From: JBMNQI01 sp050944055
Lineage (GTDB): Bacteria; Bacillota; Clostridia; Oscillospirales; Oscillospiraceae
Direction of reading: 5' to 3'
Assembly: GCA_050944055.1 (NCBI GenBank)
Contig: JBMNQI010000061.1
Span: forward strand, 1 to 12,664
DNA: 12,664 nucleotides
The notes below the pieces were generated by a model. It did not search any database and was not told the origin of the DNA. It saw nothing but the letters and a program-made list of their open reading frames with translations. A program made the translations under genes and the position numbers. Positions 1-6,482 of the stretch are shown here, one piece after another. The first letter of the stretch is position 1; every line of letters starts with the position of its first letter.

Positions 1-845
1 TTGACGCAGACGCGCGTCGCTCCCATGGAGCGCAGCATCTTAAACTTCTCGTAATCGACCGTGTCGGGCCTTCCTGCTTCTACAGTATATTCAAGCACGC
101 AGCCAAGGTCAAACAAATCTGCGAGCTTCTCCATAAGAGTGCGAAGCCGGCCTGCCGACAGAATTGTGGGCGTGCCGCCCCCTAAATAAACCGTCTTAAT
201 TCGAAGGCCGAGCCTGTTGACAAGCCGGGCAGTTGCCTCCGCCTCCCTGCCCAGCGCCTCCAGATACGGCTCAATCAGCTTTTGGGACTTTTCCACGCTG
301 TTGCTGACGAACGAACAGTAGGAGCAGCGCGTCGGGCAGAAGGGTATGCCGACGTACAGGGAAATATCCTCCGGCCTGTTTTGCGCCTCAAAGCGCAGGC
401 CGGCGCGCGACGCGTCTATGCAAAGCCGGGCCCTTTCGCTTGACACGTCGTATTTCTTTGTAAGCACACGAAACGCGCCCGCCTCGCTCCCGCCTTTGCG
501 CATTACGGCCGATGAAATCTTAGCCGGGCGTATGCCGGTCAGCATCCCCCATTCCGGCGCGGCTGCCGCGCACCGGGCCGCCCTGTAAAACGAGGTCTTT
601 ACAAGCTCAGAAAGCTCCGGCTTGCCCAGTTTTGTTCCTGCACGCCGCCCGCAGCCCCGGTACGTCTCTCCCGCCCTCCTGAGCACGGTAACCGCCGTCG
701 CGCATTTTTCCCCTACGCTCAGCGTAACAGCGGCGTCGGCTTCGCTCCGCCTTTCGACGTATTCAGGGCGCTCGCCCGGGAACATCGCGAGCATCATCTG
801 CTCCACGGCATAACGGTAATCGTGGCCCTTAAACCAGAGTTTCAC
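1..845 (-). CDS. hemZ: Oxygen-independent coproporphyrinogen III oxidase-like radical SAM protein HemZ (3' end outside window)
   Basis: Radical-SAM enzyme of the HemN/HemZ family. Family members convert coproporphyrinogen III to protoporphyrinogen IX without oxygen, although the exact activity of HemZ-type proteins is less certain. The visible 281 codons start at GTG 845 with VKLWFKGHDYRYAVEQMM, a typical HemZ N-terminus. The radical-SAM cluster motif CPTRCSYC is at residues 170-177 (Cys170, Cys174, Cys177), followed by YLGGGTPT, the SAM-binding GGGTP segment. The frame is still open at base 1, after about residue 281. Full-length HemZ has roughly 500 residues, so about 40% is missing. The GTG start overlaps the stop of the upstream hydrolase by four bases (GTGA), which suggests translational coupling; a GAGAGG sequence 11 bases upstream can serve as ribosome binding site. 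It is the last visible gene of the recJ-relA-dtd operon; hisS commonly follows in Clostridia, but that lies outside the window. Confidence 0.9.
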   Translation of the reverse strand, partial: MKLWFKGHDYRYAVEQMMLAMFPGERPEYVERRSEADAAVTLSVGEKCATAVTVLRRAGETYRGCGRRAGTKLGKPELSELVKTSFYRAARCAAAAPEWGMLTGIRPAKISSAVMRKGGSEAGAFRVLTKKYDVSSERARLCIDASRAGLRFEAQNRPEDISLYVGIPFCPTRCSYCSFVSNSVEKSQKLIEPYLEALGREAEATARLVNRLGLRIKTVYLGGGTPTILSAGRLRTLMEKLADLFDLGCVLEYTVEAGRPDTVDYEKFKMLRSMGATRVCV

Positions 846-1450
846 CGTCTTACAGCCTCTCGCATGAAATCGTTGAGCCTGCGCTCCCTGTCGAGCGTTG
901 TCTCACGCATATGGCCCGGATAGACGTTGCAGTCGCCCTCCAGCTCGTATAGCCTGCGCAGCGACTTCATCATTGAAGTCCAGCTCCCGCCTTCAAAATC
1001 GGTCCTCCCGCAGGAGTCCCGAAACAGCGTGTCGCCGGAAAACAGGACTCTCCCAACCAAAAAACAGCACGAGCCCAGCGAGTGGCCGGGCGTATGGAGT
1101 ACCTTTATTTCAAGAGAGCCCAGGTTCAGTACGTCGCCCTCATTGAAGAAATTGAGTTCATTTTCAGGCGGCAGCCCGTTGGGCATCAGGCCGCGCGTCT
1201 CCAGCTCGCCGCGGTGAATATATATGGGGGCGCCCGTCGCCCTTGAGACCTCGGAAACGGCCCCGGTATGGTCAAAATGGCCGTGAGTAAGCAGTATATA
1301 CCTGACGGTCAGGCCCCCGTCGGAGACAGTCTTGAGGATATAGCCTCCCTGATCCCCGGGATCTATAACCGCCGCCTGCTTTGTATCCTCGTCGCTGAGT
1401 ATATAACAGTTTGTTCCGTATGACCCGACATGAAGTGTTTTAATCTGCAT
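842..1450 (-). CDS. MBL-fold metallo-hydrolase (glyoxalase II-like, YqgX-type)
   Basis: Cytosolic metallo-beta-lactamase-fold hydrolase of 202 aa, the usual length of the small glyoxalase II-like proteins. The signature THGHFDH is at residues 55-61 (His56, His58, Asp60, His61). Further metal ligands follow: His123 in HTPGHSLGS, Asp140 in FSGDTLF, and His180 in VYPGH. All ligands for a dinuclear metal site are therefore present. It lacks the C-terminal extension of true hydroxyacylglutathione hydrolases, so the substrate is not defined by sequence; a thioester or hydroxyacyl conjugate is the general expectation. The ATG is preceded by AGGAGG at 1458-1463 with 7-base spacing, which fixes the start. 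It lies 29 bases after dtd and overlaps hemZ by four bases. The dtd-MBL-hemZ order is common in Clostridia and marks it as an operon member rather than an acquired gene. Confidence 0.9.
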   Translation of the reverse strand: MQIKTLHVGSYGTNCYILSDEDTKQAAVIDPGDQGGYILKTVSDGGLTVRYILLTHGHFDHTGAVSEVSRATGAPIYIHRGELETRGLMPNGLPPENELNFFNEGDVLNLGSLEIKVLHTPGHSLGSCCFLVGRVLFSGDTLFRDSCGRTDFEGGSWTSMMKSLRRLYELEGDCNVYPGHMRETTLDRERRLNDFMREAVRR

Positions 1451-1457
1451 TGCGTAT

Positions 1458-1463
1458 CCTCCT
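1458..1463 (-). promoter_or_regulatory. Ribosome binding site of the MBL hydrolase gene
   Basis: Perfect AGGAGG on the minus strand, 7 bases before the ATG at 1450. It sits in the only real gap (29 bases) of the lower recJ operon. Confidence 0.85.
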
Positions 1464-1479
1464 AAGCATTTGTATCCGT

Positions 1480-1923
1480 CTAAAGCTCCGCCGTGTCGAG
1501 ATATATCGTGACCGGGCCGTCGTTAACCGACTCGACGAGCATATGGGCCCCGAAGCGGCCGGTTTCAACCTTGAACCCGCGGGCGCGGCATTCTAAGACG
1601 ACTTTTTCATAAAGCAATTCGGCTGTATCCGGCCTCGCGGCTCCCGTAAAGCCCGGGCGCCGCTGGCGGCAGTCGGCGTAGAGCGTGAACTGCGAAATAA
1701 TAAGCATCTCGGCCCCAAAGTCCCCGGGCGAAATATTCATCTTTCCGGCCCCGTCCTCAAATATGCGAAGCCCGCAAATCCTGTCGGCTATTTTCTCCGC
1801 CTCTTTTTCTGAGTCGTTTACGCCCACTCCCAGTAAAACAAGCAGACCCGGGCCTATACTGCCCGCCTTTTGCCCGTCCGCCGTGACCGAAGCGCTCCTG
1901 ACCCTCGTAACGACCGCCCGCAT
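1480..1923 (-). CDS. dtd: D-aminoacyl-tRNA deacylase Dtd
   Basis: Hydrolyses D-aminoacyl-tRNAs, and Gly-tRNA(Ala) in some organisms, keeping D-amino acids out of translation. The product has 147 aa, the normal family length. It begins MRAVVTRVRSASV, the usual Dtd N-terminus. The active-site motif SQFTL is at residues 77-81, and the NxGPVT signature appears as NDGPVT at 134-139, containing the Gly-cisPro pair (136-137) that rejects L-amino acids. The same frame is open upstream to 2142, but that extension overlaps relA and has no family match. The start at 1923 is chosen because AAAGGAG lies 9 bases upstream and homology begins there. Its ATG shares one base with the relA stop (TGATG), so translation is probably coupled. 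Presence with alr, which makes D-Ala, is reasonable, but dtd is a general housekeeping gene. Confidence 0.95.
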   Translation of the reverse strand: MRAVVTRVRSASVTADGQKAGSIGPGLLVLLGVGVNDSEKEAEKIADRICGLRIFEDGAGKMNISPGDFGAEMLIISQFTLYADCRQRRPGFTGAARPDTAELLYEKVVLECRARGFKVETGRFGAHMLVESVNDGPVTIYLDTAEL

Positions 1924-4124
1924 CAGCACCCGCTCCTTTGCACTTCTTTTACTCCCGAAATCCTGTTTAAACGCCTCATGACATCTCCAAGCTGCTCCGC
2001 GTTTTTGACGTTGAGAGTCAGATTCACCGTCGCGTTTTCGTCCTTCGCGCGCGCCGTCAAGCTCTGCACCTTGACCTTCATCTCCGCCAGGGCCGTCGCG
2101 ATATCGGCGACAACCCCGTCCCTGTCTCTGGCGGCAAGGCACAGACCCGTCTGATAAAGCTCTTTTTCCGACTGCTCAGGCGGGGCCCAGGAGACGTTTA
2201 TCCAGCGGTCCTTGTCTTCGCCCGTTACCGCGCTGTTAACTACGTTAGCGCAGTCGCTTCTGTGTACCGATACGCCGTAGCCGCGGGTTATGAAGCCGAT
2301 TACCATATCTCCCGGAACCGGCGTGCAGCACTTGGCGAATTTGACAAGGCAGTTGTCGATACCCTCGACTATGATGCCCGAATCGCTTTTTACGGTTTTT
2401 TTCTGGACGGGAGGCGGCGTCAGCTCCAAAAGCTTGTCGGCCAGCGTCTTGTTCGTCCGGTTTATGCGCACCAGCTCATCCCTGATGCGGTTCGCGGTCC
2501 GCGCGGCGCTGGTTCCGCCGTAGCCTATCGCGGCGTATAAATCGTCCAGGCTGGAATACCCGCTCTTCTTTAAAAGCGCGGGCAGCAGCTCCTCGTTTTG
2601 CATCACGCTCAGGGGGATGCTCATCTGTTTAAGCTCGCTCTCTAAAGTGGCCTTCCCCTGCTGTATATTCTCCTCCCTGCGCTCCCTTTTGAACCACTGG
2701 CGTATCTTCGTCTTGGCCTCGTTGCTCTGGGCGATATTAGTCCAGTCGCGGCTGGGGCCCTTGGCGCTGGGCGACGTTATTATATTTACGATATCCCCGT
2801 TTTGAAGCTTTCTGTCAAACGTCACTATACGCCCGTTTATCTTGGCGCCCGTCATATGGTTGCCGACCTCGGAGTGTATCGCGTAGGCAAAATCTATGGG
2901 CGTGGAGCCGGCCGGCAGGTTTATTACGTCCCCGGAAGGCGTGAACACGAAAACCTCGTCGTCGAACATATCGACTTTAAGCGTCCTGACAAACTCCTCC
3001 GCGTCCGTATCCGCCTGAGCCTCGAGCAGGCTGCGTATCCAGGCGAACTTCTCCTCGTCGCCCATCCTGACGCCTTCGCCGCCCTGCTTGTATTTCCAGT
3101 GCGCCGCCACGCCGTACTCGGCTGTATGGTGCATTTCCCAGGTCCTTATCTGCACCTCGAAGGGTATGCCCTCGTCGCTCATAACAGTGGTGTGGAGGCT
3201 CTGGTACATATTGGGTTTCGGCGTGCCTATATAGTCCTTGAACCGCCCGAGTATGGGCTTATAGATATCGTGTATGACGCCAAGGACGTTATAGCAGTCC
3301 GGTATCGTATCGACTATGACCCTGAAGGCGTACAGGTCGAAAACCTCCTCGAGGTTCTTGTTCTGGCTGTACATCTTGCGGTAAAGACTGTATATGTGCT
3401 TTATGCGGTCGAAAATCTCGGCTTTGATATGCTGAGCCTCAAGGCGGGCGCCGATCTGCTCTTTTATGCGGGCCATGAAGGCCTCCTGAATATGGCTGCG
3501 CTTTTCGAGCTGGTCGTTTATCTCTTTGTAGCCTATCGGGTCGAGGTATAAAAGCGCCAGGTCCTCCAGCTCCCATTTTATCTTCTGCATGCCTAAGCGG
3601 TGAGCTATCGGTGCGTATATCTCCATTGTCTCAAGCGCCTTTTCGCGCTGCTTTTGAGGCGGCATGGAGCCGATAGTGCGCATGTTGTGGAGGCGGTCGG
3701 CAAGCTTTATGAGGATGACGCGTATGTCCCTGGCCATGGCCATAAGCATCTTGCGCAGGTTTTCCATCTGCTCCTCTTCTTTGTTGGAGTAGACTATCCT
3801 TTTCAGCTTTGTCAGGCCGTCGACAAGGTCGCCCACGCTTTTGCCGAAGATCTTGGTTATTTCCTCGTAGGTCGCGGCGGTGTCCTCAATACAGTCGTGC
3901 AGAAGCGCGGCTATAATCGAGTCCTCGTCAAGCTCCATATCGGCGACTATCTCCGCGACTGCAAGCGGGTGCGTCACATAGGGCGTCCCGTCCCTGCGGT
4001 TCTGCTCCTGATGCATCGCGTCGGCATAGAGGAAGGCTTTGAACAGGCGGTCTTTATCAAGGCCCGGATTGTATTTCTCTATCCTGGCCTCCATTTCCTT
4101 ATACTGCTCTATGGAGCCGCGCAT
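1923..4124 (-). CDS. relA: Bifunctional (p)ppGpp synthetase/hydrolase, RelA/SpoT (Rel) family
   Basis: Long RSH protein (733 aa) that makes and degrades (p)ppGpp in the stringent response. Domains in order: HD hydrolase about 30-180 with His52, His76-Asp77 and Glu80-Asp81 (LLHDCIEDT) and LADRLHNMRT at 141-150; synthetase about 240-350 with FDLYAFRVIVD (262-272), RFKDYIGTPKPNMYQSLHT (294-312), EVQIRT (323-328) and AEYGVAAHWKYK (335-346); TGS about 389-450; a helical region; a zinc-finger-like CC domain with Cys599-Cys600, His621 and Cys625; and a C-terminal ACT domain about 656-730. Both catalytic centres look intact, as expected for the single Rel enzyme of Firmicutes. The start is fixed by GGGGAGGT just before the ATG. 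It starts two bases after recJ. In many Firmicutes apt lies between recJ and relA; here it is absent. Confidence 0.97.
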   Translation of the reverse strand: MRGSIEQYKEMEARIEKYNPGLDKDRLFKAFLYADAMHQEQNRRDGTPYVTHPLAVAEIVADMELDEDSIIAALLHDCIEDTAATYEEITKIFGKSVGDLVDGLTKLKRIVYSNKEEEQMENLRKMLMAMARDIRVILIKLADRLHNMRTIGSMPPQKQREKALETMEIYAPIAHRLGMQKIKWELEDLALLYLDPIGYKEINDQLEKRSHIQEAFMARIKEQIGARLEAQHIKAEIFDRIKHIYSLYRKMYSQNKNLEEVFDLYAFRVIVDTIPDCYNVLGVIHDIYKPILGRFKDYIGTPKPNMYQSLHTTVMSDEGIPFEVQIRTWEMHHTAEYGVAAHWKYKQGGEGVRMGDEEKFAWIRSLLEAQADTDAEEFVRTLKVDMFDDEVFVFTPSGDVINLPAGSTPIDFAYAIHSEVGNHMTGAKINGRIVTFDRKLQNGDIVNIITSPSAKGPSRDWTNIAQSNEAKTKIRQWFKRERREENIQQGKATLESELKQMSIPLSVMQNEELLPALLKKSGYSSLDDLYAAIGYGGTSAARTANRIRDELVRINRTNKTLADKLLELTPPPVQKKTVKSDSGIIVEGIDNCLVKFAKCCTPVPGDMVIGFITRGYGVSVHRSDCANVVNSAVTGEDKDRWINVSWAPPEQSEKELYQTGLCLAARDRDGVVADIATALAEMKVKVQSLTARAKDENATVNLTLNVKNAEQLGDVMRRLNRISGVKEVQRSGC
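1933..1939 (-). promoter_or_regulatory. Ribosome binding site deciding the dtd start
   Basis: AAAGGAG on the minus strand, inside the 3' end of relA and 9 bases before the ATG at 1923. It supports the 147-aa form of Dtd over a 220-aa form starting at 2142. Confidence 0.8.
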
Positions 4125-4126
4125 TG

Positions 4127-6205
4127 TTACCTCCCCGCTTTCTTCCTCAGTTCCTTCAATATTTCAGACCTGTTGAGATCTACTCTGCCCTCCGTGTCGC
4201 AGAGCTTGATATGCAGCTTAGTGCCGTATTCCCGCATTTCGATCAGACGCAGTTCGTTGAATACATCAAGGCAAACGGACATTTTCGCAACGTTTGACGG
4301 CAGCCCCGCGACGCGGGCTATCAAGCGGGACAGGTAGGTCCTCTCTCCCCTGGTCTCGCCGTTGCTTGAATGGCTTTTTAGGTATCGCCATATGGCTACG
4401 AACGCCTCCCTCTGCGGGAAAAGCGCCAGCGCCTCCTCCTCCGTCAGCTGCTCGCCGGCGCGGAATTTCTGGAACAGCGTCAGTTTATCTCTCTCGATCC
4501 TGCGAGTTTCGGCGCACTGTCTTATGCCTGCAAGCACCAGCTGCACCGAGCGCCGGTTGCGGTACTCGTTGACGACCGGGTAAAAAGCTATGTCCACCCT
4601 GTCGCCGGGGGCTATCCCCTCGCCGTAGGACGTATGCCCGAAGAATATCCCGTCGTAGGATTTCCCGTTTTTGGAAACCATGAGCTTCATGTGCTTTCCG
4701 CCTCCCACGTCCCCGACGCTCTCCACCTCGGCGTCGCCCAGGCAGAATACCGGCTGGCTGTTGCCGGAGCCGAAGGGCTCAAGCGCGCAAAGCCCCTCCA
4801 CGTTTTTCATTGTCAGTATTGCCGGATCCCGTATTTCGCAGTCAATATCCAGCACGCTCCCGACAGACGAGCCTTCCGAATACTCGCTGAACAGGCGGCG
4901 CATAAGCCTGTCAAATTCCGGAATGTTCTCCCGCTTAATCGTAAAGCCCGCAGCCAGGGCGTGGCCCCCGAAGCTCTCCAGGAGGCTGCCCGCCGCCTCG
5001 AGGGCGCGGAAGAGGTTAAACCCTCCGTAGCTGCGGCAGCTGGCTTTGCCGCTCTGCCCGTCGATGCTTATAAGGAAAGCCGGCGCGCAGTTCTTTTCGG
5101 CGATCCGGGACGCGACTATGCCTATGACGCCCTGATGCCATCCTTCGCCGCTGAGCACCGCGGGAACTCCTTTTTCAAGGCCGCTTTCCTGCAGCATGGC
5201 GCAGGCCTCTTTATATATCTCGTTTTCTATCTGCTGGCGCTTTCGGTTGAGATTGCAAAGCTCCTCGGCGAGGAGGGCCGCCTCCTCCGGGTCGTCAGTC
5301 AAAAGAAGGTCTACAGCCGTTCTGGCGCTTCCCAGCCTCCCCGCCGCGTTTATCCGGGGTGCAAGTATATAGCCTATGCTCGAGGAATTTATCTCCTTTT
5401 TTGAAAGGCCGGACATTTCCAGCAGCTTGCGAAGGCCGACTGTGGAGGAGTTTTTTATGCACGAGAGCCCAAGACGCACTATGCCCCGGTTCTCATCCAG
5501 AAGCGGCATAACATCGGCTATTGTTCCTATGGCCACAAGCGGCGTCAGCGCGTTTTTCATTTCCACGGTCGCGTATTCCCCGAAAAGCGCGCACACGAGC
5601 TTATAAGCCACGCCGACACCGGCAAACAGCTTGAAAGGATAATCGCAGTCCGGCCTTCTCGGATTGACCACGGCGACAGCGTCCGGTATGCGCTCCTTGC
5701 ATTCGTGGTGGTCCGTAATGACTATATCCACACCAAGCGATCTGGCAAACTCGGTTTCCTCTACGGCGGTTATGCCGCAGTCCACCGTGACAATCAGCGT
5801 AACGCCTTCGGAGGCAAGAGCCTCGATCGCTTCGGCGTTGAGCCCGTAGCCCTCGTCTATACGGTCCGGTATATAGCCCACGCAGTCGATGCCGTTTTCC
5901 CGGAAGCAGCGCAGGAGAATCGAGAGCGCGGTTATGCCGTCCACATCGTAGTCGCCGTATATCGCCACCTTTTCGCTTCTTTCGCGGGCCAGCAGTATCC
6001 TGTCCACCGCTTTGCGCATATCCGGCATCGAAAAAGGGGAACGAAATCCCCGCTCGTCCTCGTTAATAAAGCGCAGCGCCTCGCCGGGATCGTTTACCCC
6101 CCTGGCCGACAGAATCATCGCGGCGAGCAGCGGTACGCCGCTTTGCGCCATCCTATGTACGGTCTCTATATTATATTGGGATATGTTCCAGTCTGTATAT
6201 TTCAT
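4127..6205 (-). CDS. recJ: Single-stranded-DNA-specific exonuclease RecJ
   Basis: 5'-3' single-strand DNA exonuclease of recombination and base-excision/mismatch repair, DHH superfamily, 692 aa. Motifs in order: YGDYDVDGITA (83-93; Asp85, Asp87, Asp89), VTVDCGI (139-145), the DHH motif TDHHE (164-168), APRINAAGRLGSA (282-294), and the DHHA1 signature SFGGHALAAGF (411-421). An OB-fold region spans about 450-560. The last 130 residues form a charged, winged-helix-like C-terminal extension of the kind seen in Firmicutes RecJ. The start is supported by AAGGA 7 bases upstream and by homology beginning at MKYTDWNI. It is the first gene of the operon; a near-consensus sigma-A promoter lies about 30-55 bases upstream. 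The metal-binding Asp/His residues are present, so an active enzyme is expected. Confidence 0.96.
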   Translation of the reverse strand: MKYTDWNISQYNIETVHRMAQSGVPLLAAMILSARGVNDPGEALRFINEDERGFRSPFSMPDMRKAVDRILLARERSEKVAIYGDYDVDGITALSILLRCFRENGIDCVGYIPDRIDEGYGLNAEAIEALASEGVTLIVTVDCGITAVEETEFARSLGVDIVITDHHECKERIPDAVAVVNPRRPDCDYPFKLFAGVGVAYKLVCALFGEYATVEMKNALTPLVAIGTIADVMPLLDENRGIVRLGLSCIKNSSTVGLRKLLEMSGLSKKEINSSSIGYILAPRINAAGRLGSARTAVDLLLTDDPEEAALLAEELCNLNRKRQQIENEIYKEACAMLQESGLEKGVPAVLSGEGWHQGVIGIVASRIAEKNCAPAFLISIDGQSGKASCRSYGGFNLFRALEAAGSLLESFGGHALAAGFTIKRENIPEFDRLMRRLFSEYSEGSSVGSVLDIDCEIRDPAILTMKNVEGLCALEPFGSGNSQPVFCLGDAEVESVGDVGGGKHMKLMVSKNGKSYDGIFFGHTSYGEGIAPGDRVDIAFYPVVNEYRNRRSVQLVLAGIRQCAETRRIERDKLTLFQKFRAGEQLTEEEALALFPQREAFVAIWRYLKSHSSNGETRGERTYLSRLIARVAGLPSNVAKMSVCLDVFNELRLIEMREYGTKLHIKLCDTEGRVDLNRSEILKELRKKAGR
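4129..4136 (-). promoter_or_regulatory. Ribosome binding site of relA, overlapping the recJ stop codon
   Basis: GGGGAGGT on the minus strand; its last base is the T of the recJ TAA stop. GGAGG is 5 bases from the ATG at 4124. The position means ribosomes finishing recJ pass over the relA initiation site, consistent with coupled translation. Confidence 0.8.
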
Positions 6206-6232
6206 GGTTTGTCCTTAGTTTTTAATTTAAAA

Positions 6233-6261
6233 ATTATATTATATCCCGCCGGTCTTTTCAA
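6233..6261 (-). promoter_or_regulatory. Sigma-A-type promoter of the recJ-relA-dtd-MBL-hemZ operon
   Basis: On the minus strand, TTGAAA (6261-6256), a 17-base spacer and TATAAT (6238-6233). A second, overlapping TATAAT (6243-6238) lies one half-turn upstream and would leave only 12 bases of spacing. The predicted transcript start is near 6226, giving a leader of about 20 bases before the recJ ATG, with AAGGA inside it. The surrounding DNA is AT-rich in an otherwise GC-rich window. No other promoter is evident between here and base 1, so the five genes may form one transcription unit. Confidence 0.8.
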
Positions 6262-6294
6262 GTTTTTGTTTATCACGCGTTCTTCAACAAGCTC

Positions 6295-6324
6295 AAAAAG
6301 CGCAAGCCTTGAGGCTTCAAGCGC
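6295..6324 (-). terminator. Possible intrinsic terminator upstream of the recJ promoter
   Basis: On the minus strand a bulged hairpin (GCGC, bulge TTG, AAGCC, loop TCAA, GGCTT, GCGC) is followed at once by TTTTT (6299-6295). It could end transcripts from the AI-2E transporter gene, whose stop is 159 bases away. The 9 paired bases with a 3-base bulge make this a moderate rather than strong terminator. Confidence 0.5.
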
Positions 6325-6344
6325 CGAACACGAGTGATAAGCAC

Positions 6345-6398
6345 TTATAATATTCTCAGGAGCTCAACGCCCGAGTTTCGTTTTATTGTTGCCTGCAT
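6345..6398 (-). pseudogene. 17-codon ORF resembling the N-terminus of a membrane acyltransferase (possible gene remnant)
   Basis: ATG at 6398 is preceded by AAAGGA with 7-base spacing, a real-looking initiation site. It encodes MQATIKRNSGVELLRIL and stops at TAA 6345. The segment KRNSGVELLRIL resembles the conserved start of acyltransferase-3 (OafA/YrhL-like) membrane proteins, which typically begin with R-N-x-G-I-D/E-L-L-R before the first transmembrane helix. Nothing downstream, in any minus-strand frame, looks like the rest of such a protein; the sequence passes into the hairpin at 6324-6295 and the recJ promoter. I read it as a deletion remnant, but chance similarity over a dozen residues cannot be excluded. 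Confidence 0.35.
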
Positions 6399-6436
6399 AC
6401 TGCTGTCCTTTCGTCCTGTTATCCCGCATAGAAGAT

Positions 6437-6459
6437 ACGGACGGCCGATGGCCGTCCGT
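6437..6459 (-). terminator. Perfect 10-bp hairpin just after the AI-2E transporter gene
   Basis: ACGGACGGCC, loop ATC, GGCCGTCCGT on the minus strand, starting 23 bases after the stop at 6483. The stem is perfect and GC-rich. The following ATCTTCTATG is only partly T-rich, so it may be a weak terminator or a transcript-stabilising 3' hairpin. Confidence 0.5.
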
Positions 6460-6482
6460 CAAATGCTCGGAAATAGCCCCGC

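Noticed and set aside
1924..2142. N-terminal extension of Dtd by 73 codons
   Set aside because: It overlaps relA, is low-complexity Arg/Gly/Asp-rich, and the strong ribosome binding site and family homology both place the start at 1923.
2802..4337. Two long plus-strand frames (249 and 245 codons) opposite relA and the end of recJ
   Set aside because: Antisense to relA/recJ, in which all catalytic motifs are intact. No domain is recognised in either, and the first codons lack ribosome binding sites.
4634..6337. Plus-strand frames of 256 and 210 codons opposite recJ
   Set aside because: Mirror frames of recJ codons; compositionally odd and without recognisable motifs.
6202..6363. 53-codon minus-strand open frame before recJ as a gene
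   Set aside because: No ATG, no ribosome binding site, and it runs through a hairpin, the recJ promoter and the recJ start codon. More likely a repeat or plain intergenic DNA.
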